Below, piece after piece: positions 1-8,668 of a stretch of DNA of 63,032 nucleotides. The notes beneath the pieces are model-generated. The model was not told where the DNA came from and ran no database searches. It worked only from the letters and a program-made list of their open reading frames with translations. The stretch's first letter is position 1; every line of letters begins with the position of its first letter. The stretch is from Onishia taeanensis (lineage in GTDB: Bacteria; Pseudomonadota; Gammaproteobacteria; Pseudomonadales; Halomonadaceae). Location: contig NZ_QLSX01000015.1 of NCBI RefSeq assembly GCF_003268885.1, positions 9,908-72,939 on the forward strand, written 5' to 3'. The position numbers and the translations under genes are program-made.

Positions 1-1181
<1,181 letters not shown>

Positions 1182-1254
1182 GCTTATTCCTTCACCGTGG
1201 CGGACAAGCTCGTAAACAACTCACCCGATGACCGCGATGTGCAGCTGCTTGATG

Positions 1255-1518
1255 TCACTCAGGGGGCGTATTCCTTGATTTGATAGAGCCGTTGTCACAA
1301 CAGGCGTCGAACTGCTTCTTACGCCAAATCGCATAAATGGTCAGGCCGATGAAGAAGGCCAGGGCCGGCAATAACACAACGTCGAGATAGCCCGTCAGCG
1401 CCGCCAGGCCCACCGTGCCAAGCAGGATCACCAGGATCGGCGTAAAGCAGCACAATGCCACCAGGACGGTGCCGATCACGCTCACGCGCAGCAGGGTCTT
1501 GGGATTCTTCATGATCAC
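1255..1518 (-). CDS. merF: Mercuric ion transporter MerF
   Basis: An 87-residue two-helix inner-membrane protein of the mercury uptake pathway. It is close to canonical plasmid MerF: the Cys pair in helix 1 (ALCCFTP), the GLAALTGYLD turn, and the cytoplasmic pair in FDACCDNG. It takes Hg(II) from periplasmic MerP and delivers it to MerA. The first codons overlap the merP stop by 4 bp (ATGA type). The start could be codon 1 or Met3 (MKNPKTLL), the usual MerF N-terminus. It is unusual that MerT, MerF and a second MerF-like protein all occur in one operon. Confidence 0.95.
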   Translation of the reverse strand: MIMKNPKTLLRVSVIGTVLVALCCFTPILVILLGTVGLAALTGYLDVVLLPALAFFIGLTIYAIWRKKQFDACCDNGSIKSRNTPPE

Positions 1519-1811
1519 TCTCGATCCGCTTGCGAGGATGTCGGGGTTGATGGATACCCAGCGTTGGTGGTGGCTTCGGTCAATGCCTCCACCGACGTTC
1601 GGGCGTCGTCAAAGGTGACCACGGCCTCGAGATCCGCGTAGCTCACGTCGACTTGCGAGACGCCGTCCACCTTGTTGAGGGCGGCCTTGACGGTGATCGG
1701 GCAGGCGGCACAGGTCATGCCCGGCACCGACAGCTTCACGGTCTGCAGGGCCGCTAAGGCGGGCGTGCTGAGCAGGGCGAGTAGCGCGATGAAGGCGAAA
1801 CGAGCTTTCAT
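1515..1811 (-). CDS. merP: Periplasmic mercury-binding protein MerP
   Basis: A 98-residue HMA-fold protein that scavenges Hg(II) in the periplasm and hands it to MerT or MerF. A Sec signal peptide occupies the first 20 residues (cleavage after TPALA). The mature domain has the conserved GMTCAACPITVKAAL metal-binding motif. An AGGAG ribosome-binding site precedes ATG 1811, and merT ends 13 bp upstream. The length, motif and position between merT and merF match standard mer operons. Confidence 0.97.
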   Translation of the reverse strand: MKARFAFIALLALLSTPALAALQTVKLSVPGMTCAACPITVKAALNKVDGVSQVDVSYADLEAVVTFDDARTSVEALTEATTNAGYPSTPTSSQADRE

Positions 1812-1824
1812 GGTAGATCTCCTT

Positions 1825-2175
1825 TTAATAGAACAGGGGCAAGACGTAGGGGAATACCAGGGCGATTAGCACCAGCAGCAATACGAGCCAGAAGATCGCC
1901 TTGTAGCCCGTCCTGACCCGTGGCACGGCACACACCTCTCCCGGCTGGCACTTTTCCACTGGCCGAAAGACGCGACGCCAGGCGAAGAACATCGCCATCA
2001 GCGCGACGCCGATAAAGAGCGGGCGATAGGGCTCCAGCGACGCCAGATTGCTGATCCAGGCGCCGGAAACGCCCAGCGTGATCAGAACCAGCGGGCCGAG
2101 GCAACACGCCGAGGCCAGGAGGGCCGCGACTCCTCCGGCGGCCAGGGGTCCTCGCCCCGTTTTAGATGTCCGCAT
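1825..2175 (-). CDS. merT: Mercuric transport protein MerT
   Basis: A 116-residue inner-membrane Hg(II) importer with three predicted helices. The helix 1 Cys pair is in SACCLGPL and the cytoplasmic loop pair in KCQPGEVC, as in Tn501/Tn21 MerT. A longer open frame reaches further upstream, but the start at 2175 (MRTSK) gives the standard length, has AAAGGAG 8 bp before it, and lies downstream of the mer promoter; a longer form would run through the operator. First gene of the minus-strand mer operon. Confidence 0.96.
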   Translation of the reverse strand: MRTSKTGRGPLAAGGVAALLASACCLGPLVLITLGVSGAWISNLASLEPYRPLFIGVALMAMFFAWRRVFRPVEKCQPGEVCAVPRVRTGYKAIFWLVLLLVLIALVFPYVLPLFY

Positions 2176-2212
2176 TGACGATTCTCCTTTCGGGATGGGG
2201 GGAGCTACGATA

Positions 2213-2243
2213 AGGTTACTTCCGTAGCTTGGTACGGAGTCAA
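2213..2243 (-). promoter_or_regulatory. merT promoter and MerR operator
   Basis: Reading on the minus strand: -35 TTGACT (2238-2243), a 19-bp spacer, and -10 TAACCT (2213-2218). The overlong spacer is the hallmark of MerR-activated promoters. Inside it is an imperfect dyad, CCGTA-N6-TACGG (2222-2237), almost identical to the Tn501/Tn21 operator. It lies directly between divergent merT and merR, so MerR can both activate PmerT and repress its own gene. Confidence 0.93.
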
Positions 2244-2248
2244 GCATC

Positions 2249-2695
2249 ATGAAGAGACATGCAGATAAAGTGGCGGACACCATGACCATTGGCGGCCTGG
2301 CCAAAGCGGCCGGCGTCAATGTCGAGACAATCCGCTATTACCAGCGACGAGGGCTATTATCGGAGCCCGAACGACCTCCCGGAGGTATTCGACGCTATAG
2401 TGCCGCCGATATCGACAGGTTGACGTTCGTGAAAACGGCGCAGCAGCTAGGCTTTAGTCTGGATGAGATCAGTGACCTACTTCGGCTGGAAGATGGCGCC
2501 CACTGTCAAGAAGCCAGTGCTCTCGCAGAGCACAAGTTAGGGGACGTTCGCGAGAAGATCGACAGGCTTGAAAGAATTGAGAAGGTGCTGAGCGAAATGG
2601 TCGACCGATGCCATGCAAAACAAGGCAATATCACTTGCCCGCTAATTGCGTCATTGCATGAAGGGCTCAGAGAAGCAGAAGACCCAAGGGAGTAA
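2249..2695 (+). CDS. merR: Mercury-responsive regulator MerR
   Basis: A 148-residue MerR-family activator. The N-terminal winged helix ([19 protein letters not shown], about 13-31) binds the operator. The long dimerisation helix and metal loop carry the three Hg ligands Cys86, Cys121 and Cys130 ([21 protein letters not shown]), equivalent to Cys82/117/126 of Tn501 MerR. The start at 2249 has GGAG 9 bp upstream, overlapping the operator; ATG 2282 is an alternative with a weaker site. Divergent from the mer operon it controls. Confidence 0.96.
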   Translation: MKRHADKVADTMTIGGLAKAAGVNVETIRYYQRRGLLSEPERPPGGIRRYSAADIDRLTFVKTAQQLGFSLDEISDLLRLEDGAHCQEASALAEHKLGDVREKIDRLERIEKVLSEMVDRCHAKQGNITCPLIASLHEGLREAEDPRE

Positions 2696-2821
2696 CTCAC
2701 CTTCAGTTCGTAGAAAACAACGCGGTCAAAGAGTCGCGATCATCTATGGACCATGTCGACAAGGAAAGTTTGCATGACTAGCTTGCCTGACAACATCCTT
2801 CACCTTCCCGAGTACCACGTC

Positions 2822-3675
2822 CTAGGTTTTGTCTGAAAAGTCTGCACGCAAACAACGGTCTATGCAGGCCAGGCATACCAACGCCTTGAAACTGCTGGCG
2901 AGCTTGTCATAGCGCGTGCAGACACGGCGTAGTTCCTTGATTCAGCCGATGCAACGCTCGATGACGTTTCTTTCCCGGTAGCGCGGCTTGTCAAATCCCC
3001 TGGACGCCCCCGGCCGTGGCTTTCGGAGCATCTTGCGTCTGGCAATGATCGGCTTCATCCGGTGGCGGTCGCAGTACCGGCGGAGGGAATCACTGTCGTA
3101 GCCTTTGTCCGCCACGATGTATCGGCAACGTTTACGTGGTCGTCCCACTCGCCCAGGCAAATGGACGTGCTCCATGGTAGGAACAAAGTGGCGGGTATCC
3201 GAATCCTGCCCCGGCGACACGGTGAACGTTAGTGGCCAGCCATGCCGATCGCAAAGCATGTGGATCTTGGTAGTCAGGCCGCCTCGACTGCGCCCCAGCG
3301 CATGGTCTATGGGTTCTTTCGATCCCCCTTTTTGCCGCCTCCAGAGGCAGCCCGGGTGGCCCGGATCGAGGTGGAATCGATCATCCAGGTATCCAAATCC
3401 ATCAGCCCGTCTTCCCGTAGCTTGAGATGTAGCCGATTCAGGATAGCCTCGAAGGTGCCATCGTCTCGCCATTGCCGGAAGCGGTCATAGACGGTCTTCC
3501 AGGGACCATACCGCTCTGGGAGATCGCGCCATTTGGTGCCTGAGCACAGGATCCAGAAGATCCCGTTCAGCACTTGGCGGTCATCCCGGAGCGGGCGGCC
3601 CATTGTCTGAGGCGGTGAGACGATGTCTTCGGTCATCTGCCAGCTTGCGTCTGAGAGTTCGTGACATCCTGCCAT
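2822..3675 (-). pseudogene. IS5-family DDE transposase, two frames plus premature stop
   Basis: The first frame (3675 to 3307) has the N-terminal domain and first catalytic Asp (WMIDSTSIRA). The second, in the -1 frame (joined near 3330, ending 2942), has IVADKGYDSD and the terminal Glu region YRERNVIERCIG. The switch lies at an A5G5 run (minus-strand reading, 3324-3333), where this group normally makes OrfAB by programmed -1 slippage, so the shift itself may be functional. At 2942-2944, however, a TGA interrupts a frame that continues as recognisable transposase C-terminus to 2822. A Trp codon there (TGG) would restore it. Probably inactive. Confidence 0.85.
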
Positions 3676-3738
3676 GCATCACCTATGCAGTTACGGCATC
3701 GGAAACATTAGCAAATCAGACTTTTCGGACAAAACCTA
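2823..3738 (-). mobile_element. IS5-family (IS427-like) insertion sequence, degenerate
   Basis: Terminal inverted repeats match at 19 of 20 positions: GGTTTTGTCTGAAAAGTCTG at 2825-2844 and its near-complement at 3717-3736. They are flanked by a TA target duplication (2823-2824 and 3737-3738), giving an element of about 912 bp. It carries two overlapping transposase frames. It lies immediately downstream of merR and separates the mer operon from the rest of the island. The transposase has a nonsense codon, so this copy is probably immobile on its own. Confidence 0.9.
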
Positions 3739-4331
3739 ACAACTGCCCCGTCATGCACCTTGTTGCCTTAACTCATTGCTATCGCCATTCTTCCTGCTCG
3801 CGCTCGTCTTACTGCTAACCTAGAACGCCACGAGCGTGGCATCTGTGCGCCCCTTCAGCGGCGTAGCGCGCCGTAAGGAGCTAGGCCCCAATGCACAGAG
3901 CCAAGTTCATACGGCATGCCCTTCCATATAGCCAGCATAGCCAACATGTGTGACTCCAACACCCAAGAAGGCGACCATTTTATCCTGTACCTCGATGACC
4001 TAATTGCTCGGCATGTGTATGGAACTGGAGAACGGCGCCAGAGAGGGCCTCAATCCGGTTCCGCACAGGGCTGCGGTTGCGATATGAAGCCACCCGATAG
4101 TTCGCCCCCTATGTCGGCGATTACTGGGAAATCTTATGCCGACATGGCTGACTTGGCTCGTGCCTCGTGGGATGCCACCGGGGATACTGGCGTCGTCACC
4201 GGCGTGAAGATGTGGCTCTTATCCAGCCCTAACGTCATAATGGTTCGCGCTGAGGCCTCATAAAATATGCGAAGAATCAGGATCTCTCGGTCCTGACCCT
4301 GCGATGCGCTCTAGGTCAGAGAAAGGGAGAC
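3739..4331. other. 593-bp gap without a supportable gene
   Basis: The open frames here lack convincing ribosome-binding sites and match no family I recognise. The stretch may hold eroded mobile DNA, since it follows the IS5 element. Its end contains an inverted repeat TGACC (4294-4298) / GGTCA (4314-4318), 14 bp before the next gene. This could be a regulator site, though its spacing to the start codon leaves no room for a normal leader. Confidence 0.5.
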
Positions 4332-5078
4332 ATGGTTAGCCCGCACAAGATCGATACTGGCGCCCCGAAACGCCTTTCCCGTGCTTCATGGCGACGCATC
4401 ATGTTGGGCATGGCGGTACTTACCGTTTTTCTCGCCACCGCTCTGGTGCTGTGGCGAACCGGCATGCTGGATGCCTTGCTGGCCGGCGACACCCTCGAAC
4501 AGGCAGTGATACGGCTTGGCCCATTCGGTCCAGCACTGGTCGTTGGCCTAATGATGATCGCCATCGTCATGAGCCCGATCCCAAGTGCCCCGATCGCGCT
4601 CGCTGCCGGCGCGGCCTATGGTCATGTCTGGGGCACACTTTACGTGGCCATCGGCTCCGAGGCCGGCGCGCTCATCGCCTTCGCCATTTCCCGCCTGCTA
4701 GGATATGACGCGATGAGAGCCTGGTTGGGCATGCGTCCCTCCAGCGGTCTTCTTCATCGTTTCATCACCTCCCAGAACGCCCTGATGGCCGCCGTTTTCG
4801 TGACCCGGCTGATGCCGTTCCTTTCCTTCGACGTCGTCAGCTATGCGGCCGGCCTCTCGCCCCTCAAGGCCTGGCGCTTCGCCATCGCGACGCTGCTCGG
4901 CGTCATGCCGGCGAGTTTCCTGCTGGCGCATTTCGGCAACGAACTCGCCTCCGACGATCTGCGCCGTGCGGGCCTAACGGTGCTCGCGCTCGGCACCCTC
5001 ACTCTGCTGCCGCTGGCCTGGAAGGCGGCGCCGACACGCTACCGATCCGCCCTCAAGCGCTTGCTGCATCTGAGGTAG
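4332..5078 (+). CDS. TVP38/TMEM64-family (VTT/DedA-like) membrane protein
   Basis: A 248-residue polytopic inner-membrane protein. The central VTT/SNARE-associated domain is recognisable: the re-entrant SPIPSAPIALAAGAAYG motif (about 77-94), GSEAGALIAFAISRLLG, then FVTRLMPFLSFDVVSYAAGL. A basic N-terminus precedes helix 1. GAAAGGGAG lies just before ATG 4332. Relatives are often found beside mercury and other metal resistance genes and are thought to be lipid scramblases or proton-coupled transporters. The substrate here is unknown; position suggests a metal-island role. Monocistronic. Confidence 0.85.
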   Translation: MVSPHKIDTGAPKRLSRASWRRIMLGMAVLTVFLATALVLWRTGMLDALLAGDTLEQAVIRLGPFGPALVVGLMMIAIVMSPIPSAPIALAAGAAYGHVWGTLYVAIGSEAGALIAFAISRLLGYDAMRAWLGMRPSSGLLHRFITSQNALMAAVFVTRLMPFLSFDVVSYAAGLSPLKAWRFAIATLLGVMPASFLLAHFGNELASDDLRRAGLTVLALGTLTLLPLAWKAAPTRYRSALKRLLHLR

Positions 5079-5472
5079 CCGGTCAGCGTCTCACCAAACA
5101 CCCGCTGAGGCCGGCTATGACTTGCACCCCGGACATTTCTCGCTGACGTATCCATGACATCCACAACAGTAGCTCCCATTCAGCCTTGGTTCAGCTTTGT
5201 CGCCCAGGCTGATGGCGTGCGACGTAGGAGTGAGAATTGCATAACCGTGATCCAGGACTGGTGCTGCCCACCCTCTAGCGGCACACCACAATTTGACCAT
5301 TGGGTAACACAAGGGTTGTAGGATACTCACACATGATAAGTGGAGGCTCCGCCTGCATCATCCGGGCTGCTCCGTTCTGCGAGCCCCGTCCGGAACGATC
5401 AGAAAATCGCCCCCCTGCAGGGAAATGACGCTAGCGAGGTCATGACGACACAGACAAGAAGGAGTGCTCCAC
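5079..5472. other. 394-bp gap holding a MerR-type promoter
   Basis: The only feature I support here is the promoter/operator at 5293-5323, described separately. A minus-strand frame ending in a Cys-rich tail (5115-5330) starts inside that operator, has no ribosome-binding site and is not called. About 150 bp of leader separates the promoter from the next gene; it contains no obvious structure. Confidence 0.5.
5293..5323 (+). promoter_or_regulatory. MerR-type metal-responsive promoter (site 1 of 3)
   Basis: -35 TTGACC (5293-5298), a 19-bp spacer starting ATTGGGTAACACAAGGG, and -10 GTAGGA (5318-5323). The overlong spacer is typical of MerR/CueR-activated promoters. Its core closely matches the site before the cop operon (CTTGGGCAACACACAGG), with the same -35. 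It points right, toward the small HMA-like gene at 5473. Predicted from sequence only; the cognate regulator is not identifiable in the window. Confidence 0.65.
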
Positions 5473-5811
5473 ATGTCCAAGAATGAACTCCGTCTAGGCG
5501 TGAATGAGATCCATCTAGTGACGCGTAAGTTGAAGCTCGAGCCCTGCGATGCCGATGCGTTACGTCTGGCCATCGCACAGATAGACGAGCTATTCGGACT
5601 GCAACGCGTCACCTACGACACCGACAAGTGCAAGCTCATCATGGCCTATGACGGGTCGCGGCTGTGCATCGACCATATCGAAGCGATCCTCGCCCGGCAC
5701 GCCATTGAGATCAGTCACGGCTGGTGGAACCGCTTCAAGGAAGACCACTACCGGTTCGTCGACCAGAACATCAAGGACAATGCCAACAAGGAGCCCTGGA
5801 GCTGTCATTGA
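5473..5811 (+). CDS. Small HMA-like-fold protein without CxxC
   Basis: A soluble 112-residue protein, unassigned. The pattern from about residue 10 to 80 alternates strand-helix-strand-strand-helix-strand (NEIHLVTRKLKLEP, helix ALRLAIAQIDELFG, LQRVTYDTDKCKLIMAYDG, helix CIDHIEAILARHAI, EISHG), as in HMA/ferredoxin-like metallochaperones. The canonical CxxC loop is absent; Cys residues are scattered. AAGGAG ends 8 bp before ATG 5473; an in-frame GTG at 5464 overlaps that site and is unlikely. It is preceded by a MerR-type promoter, so metal-induced expression is inferred. The fold call is from pattern only. Confidence 0.65.
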   Translation: MSKNELRLGVNEIHLVTRKLKLEPCDADALRLAIAQIDELFGLQRVTYDTDKCKLIMAYDGSRLCIDHIEAILARHAIEISHGWWNRFKEDHYRFVDQNIKDNANKEPWSCH

Positions 5812-5967
5812 CGGCTCCCGTCGTCACCGACGCCAGGTCGTTCCACGCGGCATCGATGGTGCGGAGTGCCCCGTATTTACGTCAGACGAAGATCCCCCAC
5901 TGTCAAGCTAGTTGGAGCCTCAGCGGCTGATAGACTCTGAACCCTGGAGGGGCGAGACGAGGCTCCG

Positions 5968-6257
5968 ATGAAGTAATCCGACGAGCGCCGGGAAGCTATC
6001 CTCAAGAAGCTATTCCCGCCCCATAACCGCACGGTCGCGGAGGTAGCTGAGGAAGAAGGTATCTCGGCGACCACGTTGTACAACTGGCGGAATAAGGCCC
6101 GGAAAGCGGGTCGTCTGCTGCCCGACCAGGCGGATGATCCCGAAGGCTAGAGCTGATGTGACAAATTCCATGCCGTGCGTGAAATGGCCGCGCTGAGTGA
6201 CGCCGAGCTGGCCGAATACTACCGGCAGCGTGGTTTGTACCCTGATTAGTTCCAGCA
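5968..6257 (+). pseudogene. IS3-type transposase OrfA remnant
   Basis: Translating from ATG 5968 gives an OrfA-like helix-turn-helix protein (LKKLFPPHNRTVAEVAEEEG, then ISATTLYNWRNKARKAG) followed by a typical second block (MAALSDAELAEYYRQRGLYP). It has an in-frame TAA at codon 3 and TAG/TGA stops before and after the second block. No OrfB follows. It is the eroded left part of an insertion sequence immediately upstream of the complex I-like operon. The rest of 5812-6350 shows no gene. Confidence 0.75.
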
Positions 6258-6350
6258 TTGAACGTGCGTCAAGCGTTCGGGCGATGGGCCAAGCAACGCC
6301 CACCGGATCATAGATTTCACCGACGTGTAACTGGCTACTCTGGAGGAATA

Positions 6351-6713
6351 ATGAACGCTACGCAGCAATACGTTCTGCTACTTGGCCTGGCGCTGGGTAC
6401 CGTGGGTATGGTGCTTTCCCTTTACAGCTTGTCCCGCGCCATAGGCCCGACACGCGGGGAGCCGGGCAAGGATGTGCCGGCGAGTTCCGGAGTCCTGTCG
6501 CGGGATCCGGTATGGGGGCGGTATCACGCTCGTTACTATGGATACGCGTTGCTGTTTCTGGCTTTCGATATGGAGATGGCATTCATGTACCCGTGGGCCG
6601 TTGTGTACAAGGAAGTAGGAATGGTTGCCTTGCTTGATATGGGCGTGTTTCTTGCCATTCTTTTTCTCGGTCTGCTCTACGGGTGGAGTCAGGGGGCTTT
6701 CAGGCGGCAATGA
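6351..6713 (+). CDS. Complex I-like subunit A (NuoA/NdhC family)
   Basis: A 120-residue protein with three predicted membrane helices, homologous to complex I subunit A, which clamps the quinone-site loop against subunits H and J. The family signature is kept: RYYGYALLFLAFDMEMAF then MYPWAV, with the acidic pair Asp73/Glu75. The usual Cys of the first loop (YECG in NuoA) is missing; the loop reads RDPVWGRYH. GGAGG stands 6 bp before ATG 6351; a longer frame from 6258 includes IS debris. First gene of an eight-gene operon. Its stop overlaps the next start (ATGA). Not the housekeeping NuoA, given the neighbours. Confidence 0.9.
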   Translation: MNATQQYVLLLGLALGTVGMVLSLYSLSRAIGPTRGEPGKDVPASSGVLSRDPVWGRYHARYYGYALLFLAFDMEMAFMYPWAVVYKEVGMVALLDMGVFLAILFLGLLYGWSQGAFRRQ

Positions 6714-8668
6714 GTTCTGATCCAGCAATAAACCTAACGGGCGCACGGCAGAAACGTTACTCAGTGCTGCAGAAGCTGGTTTCCCGGGCCCTGGCGCGTA
6801 ACCTGAGCTGTCTGATCGTTCCGGGCCCGGAAGTGGCCCTGGCGCATGGTCTGGACGTGACTGCAGCAGGCTTGCGCATTGCAACCACGCCACGCGATGC
6901 CAGCGTGCTTCTGATTGTCGGAGATCTGCCCGGGAAAATGGGGGATGCCGTGGCAGTGCTCTACGCGCAGATGCCCCGGCCGCGCGCGATTCTCATGGTA
7001 GGCGGGCAGACACCGTCGACTTTATCGGGTGACGATATCTCCTCAGACCTCTCGCAAGAAGATCTGACCGAAGCCGTAGGTCAGCTAAAGCGGGCATTGG
7101 CTGACGGTGCCTTTACAGACTCGCCGGAGGATTTCGACGCCTCTGTAATGCACGCCAGGATCGAGTATGTCTGCCCCATGCATCCCGAAGTTGTGGAGGA
7201 TGAGCCGGGTAGCTGCCCCAAATGTGGCATGGACCTGGTAGCCCGCGAAGCCGGGGAGTCAACCCCTGACGGCGGCAGCGATCATGAACATCACGAAGAT
7301 CACGAACACCATGGCCACGAACACGAGCATTGCCATGACCAGGAGCACCAGAGCCACCATGAGCACCAGAGCCACCATGAGCACCAGAGCCACCATGGGC
7401 ATCATGAGCATCATGATGGCCATGATCAGGACCACGGCCACGACCACGACCACGACCACAATAACGAACACCAACCGGAACACGCTCCCGAAAATGCTGG
7501 GACCGAATATACCTGCCCCATGCACCCCGAAATTGTTCGGGACGAACCGGGCAGCTGCCCGAAGTGCGGCATGGATCTGGTAGTCCGTGAATCTGACGAC
7601 CACTCAGAACATGAACATTCCGGCCATGATCACGGTGAACACGATCACGGTGAACACGATCACGGTGGGCATGATCATGAAGGACATGATCATGGTTCCT
7701 CGGGATTCATGTCCATGATTGAAGTCACCAAAGACCTGCCGCGCAGCGCCGACGGCCTGCAGATGGACTGGCTTGAGGTGCCGTTCGGTCCGGTCTTCCC
7801 TGGCTTGCCCGGCGGACTGAAGTTGACGCTGACCCTTGATGGTGACGGCGTAACGGAGGGGCAGGCGATCTCCCTGGTGGGGGTGACCAGCAAAGGTGAC
7901 AATGTTGAAGAAAGTGAAGAGATGGATGCCGAGACCTTCATTGCGTATCTGTCAGCTGCAATTCCGCTCGCGCCGGTGAGCTACCGTCTTTTGGCTTGTC
8001 TGGCAATAGAGCAAGCGGCAGGACTGGAGGACGATTCGGCAAACGCCGGTGCCCGCACTGGCGCCCTTGAGCGTGAGCGCATCGCCAGTCATCTTGGCTG
8101 GCTGGCTCAGTTAGGGCGCCAGCTCGGCTTCGCCTGGCTGACGCAACGGGCTTCAACTCTGCAACTGCAAGTCAGAGAGGCTAACCGGGACAGTCTTGCT
8201 GCCCTGGAGCCAGCGCTGCGTACATTGGGTACCCGCCTTGAACGAACGCCTTTGCTTAAATCGCGGCTGATGGGAGTCGGTATACTGCCAACGGAATCTT
8301 CTGGTTTGCGCGGCCCCGTAGCGAGTGCTGCCAACGAAGGCGGAGATGCCTGGGCGCGCCTGTGGCAGCGCCTGGCCGAAATTTCGGCCAGCCTTGACCT
8401 TATAAAGTCGGGCGCAGAACCGGAGCTGCCGGTTCTGCGCGACGTTGGCGATGTGTCAGGAACCGGTGAGGCAACCGTTGACACTCCGCGCGGCGAGGCC
8501 CGGCTAAGTCTGAAACTGGAGCGCGGCCATGTTAAGTCATACGAGCTGGACACCGCCTGCAGTCACCATATCGGCCTGGTCCCGAAGCTTGTCGAGGGCC
8601 AGGAACTGGGCGATGCGCTGCTGGCAGTCGGGTCACTGGACCTTTCGCCCTGGGAGGTGACTTCGTGA
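6710..8668 (+). CDS. Fused NuoB-like / HMBD x2 / His-rich / NuoD-like protein
   Basis: A soluble 652-residue fusion. Residues 15-100 follow NuoB (VSRALARNLSCLIVPGP; ATTPRDASVLLIVGDLPGKM; YAQMPRPRAILMVGG), but the N2-cluster Cys are gone: the CC pair is SC, and the MGSC and PGCPP positions are lost. Two HMBD domains (about 153-178 and 267-291) each have CPMHPE and a second CPKCGM pair. Between and after them are His/Asp/Glu tracts (191-262, 296-329) with dozens of His. Residues 357-652 follow NuoD (PGGLKLTLTLDGDG; IASHLGWLAQLGRQLG; GVGILP; DTPRGEARLSL), without the N-terminal His and Tyr quinone-site segments. Start 6710 overlaps subunit A; the earlier GTG 6683 is less likely. Likely a metal-binding dock for the membrane arm, not an electron-transfer module. 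Confidence 0.88.
   Translation: MSSDPAINLTGARQKRYSVLQKLVSRALARNLSCLIVPGPEVALAHGLDVTAAGLRIATTPRDASVLLIVGDLPGKMGDAVAVLYAQMPRPRAILMVGGQTPSTLSGDDISSDLSQEDLTEAVGQLKRALADGAFTDSPEDFDASVMHARIEYVCPMHPEVVEDEPGSCPKCGMDLVAREAGESTPDGGSDHEHHEDHEHHGHEHEHCHDQEHQSHHEHQSHHEHQSHHGHHEHHDGHDQDHGHDHDHDHNNEHQPEHAPENAGTEYTCPMHPEIVRDEPGSCPKCGMDLVVRESDDHSEHEHSGHDHGEHDHGEHDHGGHDHEGHDHGSSGFMSMIEVTKDLPRSADGLQMDWLEVPFGPVFPGLPGGLKLTLTLDGDGVTEGQAISLVGVTSKGDNVEESEEMDAETFIAYLSAAIPLAPVSYRLLACLAIEQAAGLEDDSANAGARTGALERERIASHLGWLAQLGRQLGFAWLTQRASTLQLQVREANRDSLAALEPALRTLGTRLERTPLLKSRLMGVGILPTESSGLRGPVASAANEGGDAWARLWQRLAEISASLDLIKSGAEPELPVLRDVGDVSGTGEATVDTPRGEARLSLKLERGHVKSYELDTACSHHIGLVPKLVEGQELGDALLAVGSLDLSPWEVTS
7343..7396 (+). 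repeat. In-frame 18-bp tandem repeat, three units
   Basis: Three exact copies of GAGCACCAGAGCCACCAT (7343-7360, 7361-7378, 7379-7396), each coding EHQSHH in the first His-rich tract of the fusion protein. Exact nucleotide identity points to recent slippage, so the number of metal-binding repeats may vary between strains. A second, 15-bp in-frame repeat coding GEHDH units lies at about 7627-7670. Confidence 0.9.

Noticed and set aside
3916-4263. 115-codon plus-strand frame
   Set aside because: No ribosome-binding site, no recognisable family, and low-complexity composition in a region next to mobile DNA.
4294-4318. Possible MerR-type promoter before the TVP38 gene
   Set aside because: The TGACC/GGTCA dyad is real, but the implied transcription start would fall at the start codon and the core differs from the other three sites.
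5115-5330. Minus-strand 71-codon frame with a CCGCHG...CPGC tail
   Set aside because: Starts inside the MerR-type operator at 5293-5323, has no ribosome-binding site, and matches no family I know; the Cys tail may be chance or a remnant.
7259-7700. CRISPR-like repeat array
   Set aside because: The repeats are in frame, contiguous without unique spacers, and encode His-rich protein sequence.
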